Positions 61,380-64,000 of a DNA stretch of 64,000 nucleotides are shown in pieces (position 1 is the first letter of the stretch; the number at the start of each line of letters is the position of its first letter). Under the pieces are notes generated by a model, which made no database searches, was not told where the DNA came from, and was given only the letters and a program-made list of their open reading frames with translations. This DNA is from Parvibacillus sp035426385 (GTDB lineage: Bacteria; Bacteroidota; Bacteroidia; Chitinophagales; Saprospiraceae). The stretch is taken from the NCBI GenBank assembly GCA_035426385.1, contig DAOLZQ010000007.1, positions 1 to 64,000 on the forward strand. Reading direction: 5' to 3'. The position numbers were made by a program, and so were the translations under genes.

Positions 61380-62735
61380 GTGGCCAAAGTAAAAAGTGTA
61401 TATGTTTGTTCTAACTGTGGCGCACAGTCTCCTAAATGGATTGGAAAATGTTCTTCCTGCAATGAATGGAACACCTATACGGAGGAAATTCACACTCAGA
61501 AAAAAAATAAACCGGGGCAACTAAATTCTCCATTTTCCGGCACTAAGCCCACCCTACTCAATGATATACAGACAGGAAAATTCCTTAGGATTTCATCGGA
61601 AGATGAAGAACTCAACAGAGTACTGGGAGGAGGAATTGTACCCGGCTCTGTAATACTCATAAGTGGCCAACCCGGTATCGGCAAGTCTACACTGATGCTA
61701 CAGATCGCACTTTCTACTCAGGGTAAAATCCTGTATATCACAGGTGAAGAAAGCGACGAACAAATCAAGATGAGAGCAGATCGCATCCAGCAGCCAGTGG
61801 GTGAATGCTACATCTATGCTGATACCGAGATATCTGCCATTATACAGCAAGCGAGAGCGCTACAACCAAATGTTATAGTGGTGGATTCAATACAGACGAT
61901 GTACCTGGATTATCTAGAATCATCCGCCGGTACGGTATCCCAAATCCGCGAATCCACCGCTGAACTTCAGCGATTTGCCAAGGAACAGAATATCGCGCTG
62001 TTTATCATCGGACACATCACTAAAGATGGTGACATCGCCGGACCAAAGCTGCTGGAGCACATGGTCGATGTGGTATTATATTTCGAAGGGGATCGGAACT
62101 ATGCCTACCGGATATTGCGAGCACGCAAGAATAGATTTGGTTCTGCAGATGAAATAGGCATCTACGAAATGTTTGAAGATGGACTAAAACAGGTCAAAAA
62201 TGCCTCACAGGTTCTAGCTAATCGTCACGAAGAAGCTTATTCGGGCAATGCACTCGGAATAATAGGTGAAGGTAGCCGAAACTATCTTATAGAGGTTCAG
62301 GCCTTAGTCTCTCGCGCGGTATATGGAACACCTCAGCGCTCAGCTACCGGCTATGATCCGCGCCGAATGAATATGCTACTCGCTGTACTTGAGAAGAAAT
62401 GCCAGTTACCACTAGGATACAATGACGTTTTCTTAAACATTGCTGGTGGGCTCAGAGTCGATGACCCTTCGATTGACCTACCACTAGCCATGGCAGTGAT
62501 CTCATCTCTCGAAAATAGACCCGTATCTCCTGACTTTGCTTTCGTGGGCGAGATCGGACTCTCAGGTGAAATCAGACCAGGAAGGAAACTAAATCAGAAA
62601 ATACTCGAAGCTCAAAAGTTCGGCATAAATACAGTTTTTGTATCTGCCTATGCTAAGAGTATCCAGTCTTCGGGCAATACCAAAATCATTTATTTATCAC
62701 GTGTAGATCAGCTACCTGACTTGCTGAATAGTTAA
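61380..62735 (+). CDS. radA: DNA repair protein RadA
   Basis: 451 residues from a GTG at 61380. Zinc finger with C10, C13, C24, C27 (CSNCGAQSPKWIGKC), RecA-like ATPase with Walker A GQPGIGKST and Walker B VVDSIQT, the KNRFG motif, and a C-terminal Lon-like domain (PLAMAVISSLENRPV, FVGEIGLSGEIRPG). It processes recombination intermediates in RecA-dependent repair. It stands after a strong terminator, so has its own promoter (TACCTTCG, near -7, at about 61352). Confidence 0.95.
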   Translation: MAKVKSVYVCSNCGAQSPKWIGKCSSCNEWNTYTEEIHTQKKNKPGQLNSPFSGTKPTLLNDIQTGKFLRISSEDEELNRVLGGGIVPGSVILISGQPGIGKSTLMLQIALSTQGKILYITGEESDEQIKMRADRIQQPVGECYIYADTEISAIIQQARALQPNVIVVDSIQTMYLDYLESSAGTVSQIRESTAELQRFAKEQNIALFIIGHITKDGDIAGPKLLEHMVDVVLYFEGDRNYAYRILRARKNRFGSADEIGIYEMFEDGLKQVKNASQVLANRHEEAYSGNALGIIGEGSRNYLIEVQALVSRAVYGTPQRSATGYDPRRMNMLLAVLEKKCQLPLGYNDVFLNIAGGLRVDDPSIDLPLAMAVISSLENRPVSPDFAFVGEIGLSGEIRPGRKLNQKILEAQKFGINTVFVSAYAKSIQSSGNTKIIYLSRVDQLPDLLNS

Positions 62736-62835
62736 TGGAAATGGGATAAAAAATGCTTTCCCCATATCACAATTTTGTTCAGTCCTTTTTTCAAAACAAT
62801 ACGCTTGATTTAGAGTTATACTCTCAAAATACCTT

Positions 62836-63027
62836 ATGGAATTTATCTTGAGATATAAATTGGTGCTCATCGGTTTAATGATTGGTGCTTTAGCCGGTTT
62901 TGCCTATTATTATTACGTGGGATGTGCCTCAGGTACCTGCGCTATCACGTCTCATCCGGTGCGTTCCAGTCTGTATGGTGCTTTGCTAGGCGGCTTATTC
63001 TTTAATCTCTTTATCGGAAAAAAATAA
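62836..63027 (+). CDS. DUF6132 small membrane protein
   Basis: 63 residues with two hydrophobic segments (about 8-26 and 45-59) and the conserved GCASGTCAITSHPVRSSLYGALLGGL region between and into the second. This pattern is the DUF6132 family of small Bacteroidota membrane proteins. Its neighbour 7 bases downstream is a rhodanese domain protein, a frequent pairing. The two cysteines suggest a redox or sulphur role, not shown. Confidence 0.85.
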   Translation: MEFILRYKLVLIGLMIGALAGFAYYYYVGCASGTCAITSHPVRSSLYGALLGGLFFNLFIGKK

Positions 63028-63034
63028 ATAACCT

Positions 63035-63349
63035 ATGTTTGATTTTTTTAAAAAATTATTCGGTTCTAAGCCCCAGGTCTCATACAAAGATCTGGTAGCA
63101 GAGGGCGCTCAAATAGTAGATGTACGCACCCCCGCGGAATATAAGGGAGGCCACATCAATAGATCGGTCAATATTCCACTTCAGGATCTACAAAAGCAAT
63201 TGAAAAAGCTGGATAAAAATAAAGTAGTGATAACTTGCTGTGCCTCAGGAATGAGGAGTGCCAGTGCAAAGAGCATCTTGATCTCCAATGGTTTCAATAC
63301 TGTTTATAATGGCGGAGCTTGGAGTAGCCTAAGAAACAAAATAGCTTAG
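63035..63349 (+). CDS. rhodanese-like domain protein
   Basis: 104 residues, single rhodanese domain. VDVRTPAEYKGGHINRSVNIPL and the active-site loop CASGMRS (catalytic cysteine C69) are intact; it could transfer sulphur or carry persulphide. The N-terminus (MFDFFKKLFGSK) is amphipathic and may lean on the membrane. Coupled to the DUF6132 gene. Ends 2 bases before the convergent MBL-fold gene. Confidence 0.9.
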   Translation: MFDFFKKLFGSKPQVSYKDLVAEGAQIVDVRTPAEYKGGHINRSVNIPLQDLQKQLKKLDKNKVVITCCASGMRSASAKSILISNGFNTVYNGGAWSSLRNKIA

Positions 63350-63351
63350 GC

Positions 63352-64000
63352 TTAATACTGAAAGATCAGTTCTAGACCGTCATAAGCTAGCTCCACTCTT
63401 GGTGGCAACTCGGTAGAAACTTCTTCATATGTGCCCATCTGGTGACTACAATGAATTAAGTAAACTTGCTTGGGAGTTAATCCTTCGACGAAAGCTAAAC
63501 TTTCTTGTAGGTTCATATGAGAGTGATGGGTACGCTTATGCAGCGCAGATGTGATGAGTGTTTCTGATAGATTGATTTTATCAATTGTCTCCTGAGGTAC
63601 TCGCTTTACATCTGTTAGATAAGTTAAATCGCCCATTTTAAAGCCCAGTATGGGCAAGTCCCCATGGTAAACCCTCAGTACTTCTATTTCCAGATCGCCC
63701 AACATTAAAGTATCACCCGGACTAATCGGCACGAGTCGAATCTTAGGTAAACCCGGATAGCGACTCTTCTCAAATATATAGTTGTAACGCTCCCTAATCT
63801 GTTCGAGCACCCTCGCTTCTGCATAGAGTGGTATCACCTTATCCTGAAGCTGATTTATAGGACGAAGATCATCAATCCCATTGATGTGATCGATGTGTTC
63901 GTGAGTGATCAGTACCCCATCAGTGTCATTCAGTTCGGCTCGCAACATTTGCTGTCTAAAATCAGTCCCAATGTCGATATTCAACTTTACTTCAGGTGTG
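63352..64000 (-). CDS. MBL-fold metallohydrolase, N-terminus cut off by window edge
   Basis: At least 216 residues are visible. The frame is open through position 64000 (codons TPEVK before the apparent TTG at 63984), so the gene starts outside the window and the first part, usually with a metal-binding Cys/His cluster, is missing. Metal ligands THEHIDHINGID (HxHxDH) and the later aspartate in LTDVKRV plus LIHCSHQ match the PhnP-like branch of phosphodiesterases. The C-terminus is complete. Convergent with the rhodanese gene. Confidence 0.88.
   Translation of the reverse strand, partial: TPEVKLNIDIGTDFRQQMLRAELNDTDGVLITHEHIDHINGIDDLRPINQLQDKVIPLYAEARVLEQIRERYNYIFEKSRYPGLPKIRLVPISPGDTLMLGDLEIEVLRVYHGDLPILGFKMGDLTYLTDVKRVPQETIDKINLSETLITSALHKRTHHSHMNLQESLAFVEGLTPKQVYLIHCSHQMGTYEEVSTELPPRVELAYDGLELIFQY

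Noticed and set aside
1..64000. Search for CRISPR arrays, phage modules, insertion sequences, toxin-antitoxin or restriction genes
   Set aside because: No regular repeat array, transposase, integrase, or defence-type motif was seen; the segment reads as core chromosome.

Overview
The window reads as an ordinary, gene-dense chromosomal segment of a member of the Bacteroidota, most likely close to the Saprospiria (family level is an inference). The support: several large secreted proteins end in type IX secretion (T9SS) sorting domains; a gldA-gldF-gldG gliding-motility ABC cluster is present; omega subunit, PurM and L21 are of the Bacteroidota type; SD sequences are mostly weak; and many genes are preceded by the Bacteroidota -7 promoter element TAnnTTTG (about fifteen good matches, one with an ideal TTTG-N19-TATCTTTG layout before rplU). 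There is no rRNA, CRISPR array, integrase, transposase or phage module. The only RNA gene is a tRNA-Thr cut by the left edge.

Layout. 1-4490: tRNA-Thr, two small membrane ORFs, a yggS-purM pair, a deoxynucleoside kinase and an orphan MacB/LolD-type ATPase. 4491-7625: a secreted Cys-rich small protein paired with a 6-bladed beta-propeller protein whose sorting domain is cut by an in-frame amber codon, then the c-di-AMP synthase cdaA. 7748-11534: secreted protein, miaE-like, aspartyl-protease lipoprotein, rplU (with a helix-hairpin-helix extension)-rpmA and a strong terminator. 11815-18272 (mostly minus): OstA/LptA-like protein, GNAT, and a tight SWIM-rlmH-rhomboid-pyrF operon. 18376-21209: sixA, a DUF4296-like lipoprotein and a PhoB/PhoR-type two-component pair. 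21206-31791: lamin-tail surface protein, asd, coiled-coil protein, MCE/MlaD protein, then bamD-rpoZ-coaBC-DUF4835-purN. 31888-38478: S10 peptidase, lepB, metal-receptor protein, subtilase, purine nucleoside phosphorylase. 38479-44813 (minus): zinc phospholipase/nuclease-fold protein, DUF4340, gldG, gldF, gldA, marC. 44870-49291 (minus): four-gene operon of redoxin, c-type cytochrome/copper-monooxygenase-like protein, T9SS cargo and an MFS transporter. 49411-58295: DUF3467, membrane protein, ruvB, glgA, S24-type regulator, sanA-like, smc. 58624-64000: secreted metalloprotease, radA, DUF6132-rhodanese pair and a truncated MBL-fold hydrolase.

How the genes fit together. Housekeeping functions (purine/pyrimidine synthesis, ribosome, CoA, cell envelope assembly, DNA repair and segregation) are interleaved with envelope and secretion genes. 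The T9SS cargo (propeller protein, lamin-tail protein, subtilase, PHM-like cytochrome protein, 365-aa partner, metalloprotease) together with gldAFG suggests a surface-active, possibly gliding or filament-forming, protein-degrading bacterium. The least explained and most interesting parts are the Cys-rich peptide/beta-propeller pair, the redoxin/cytochrome/monooxygenase operon, the L21 fusion and the REP-like hairpins after rpmA.
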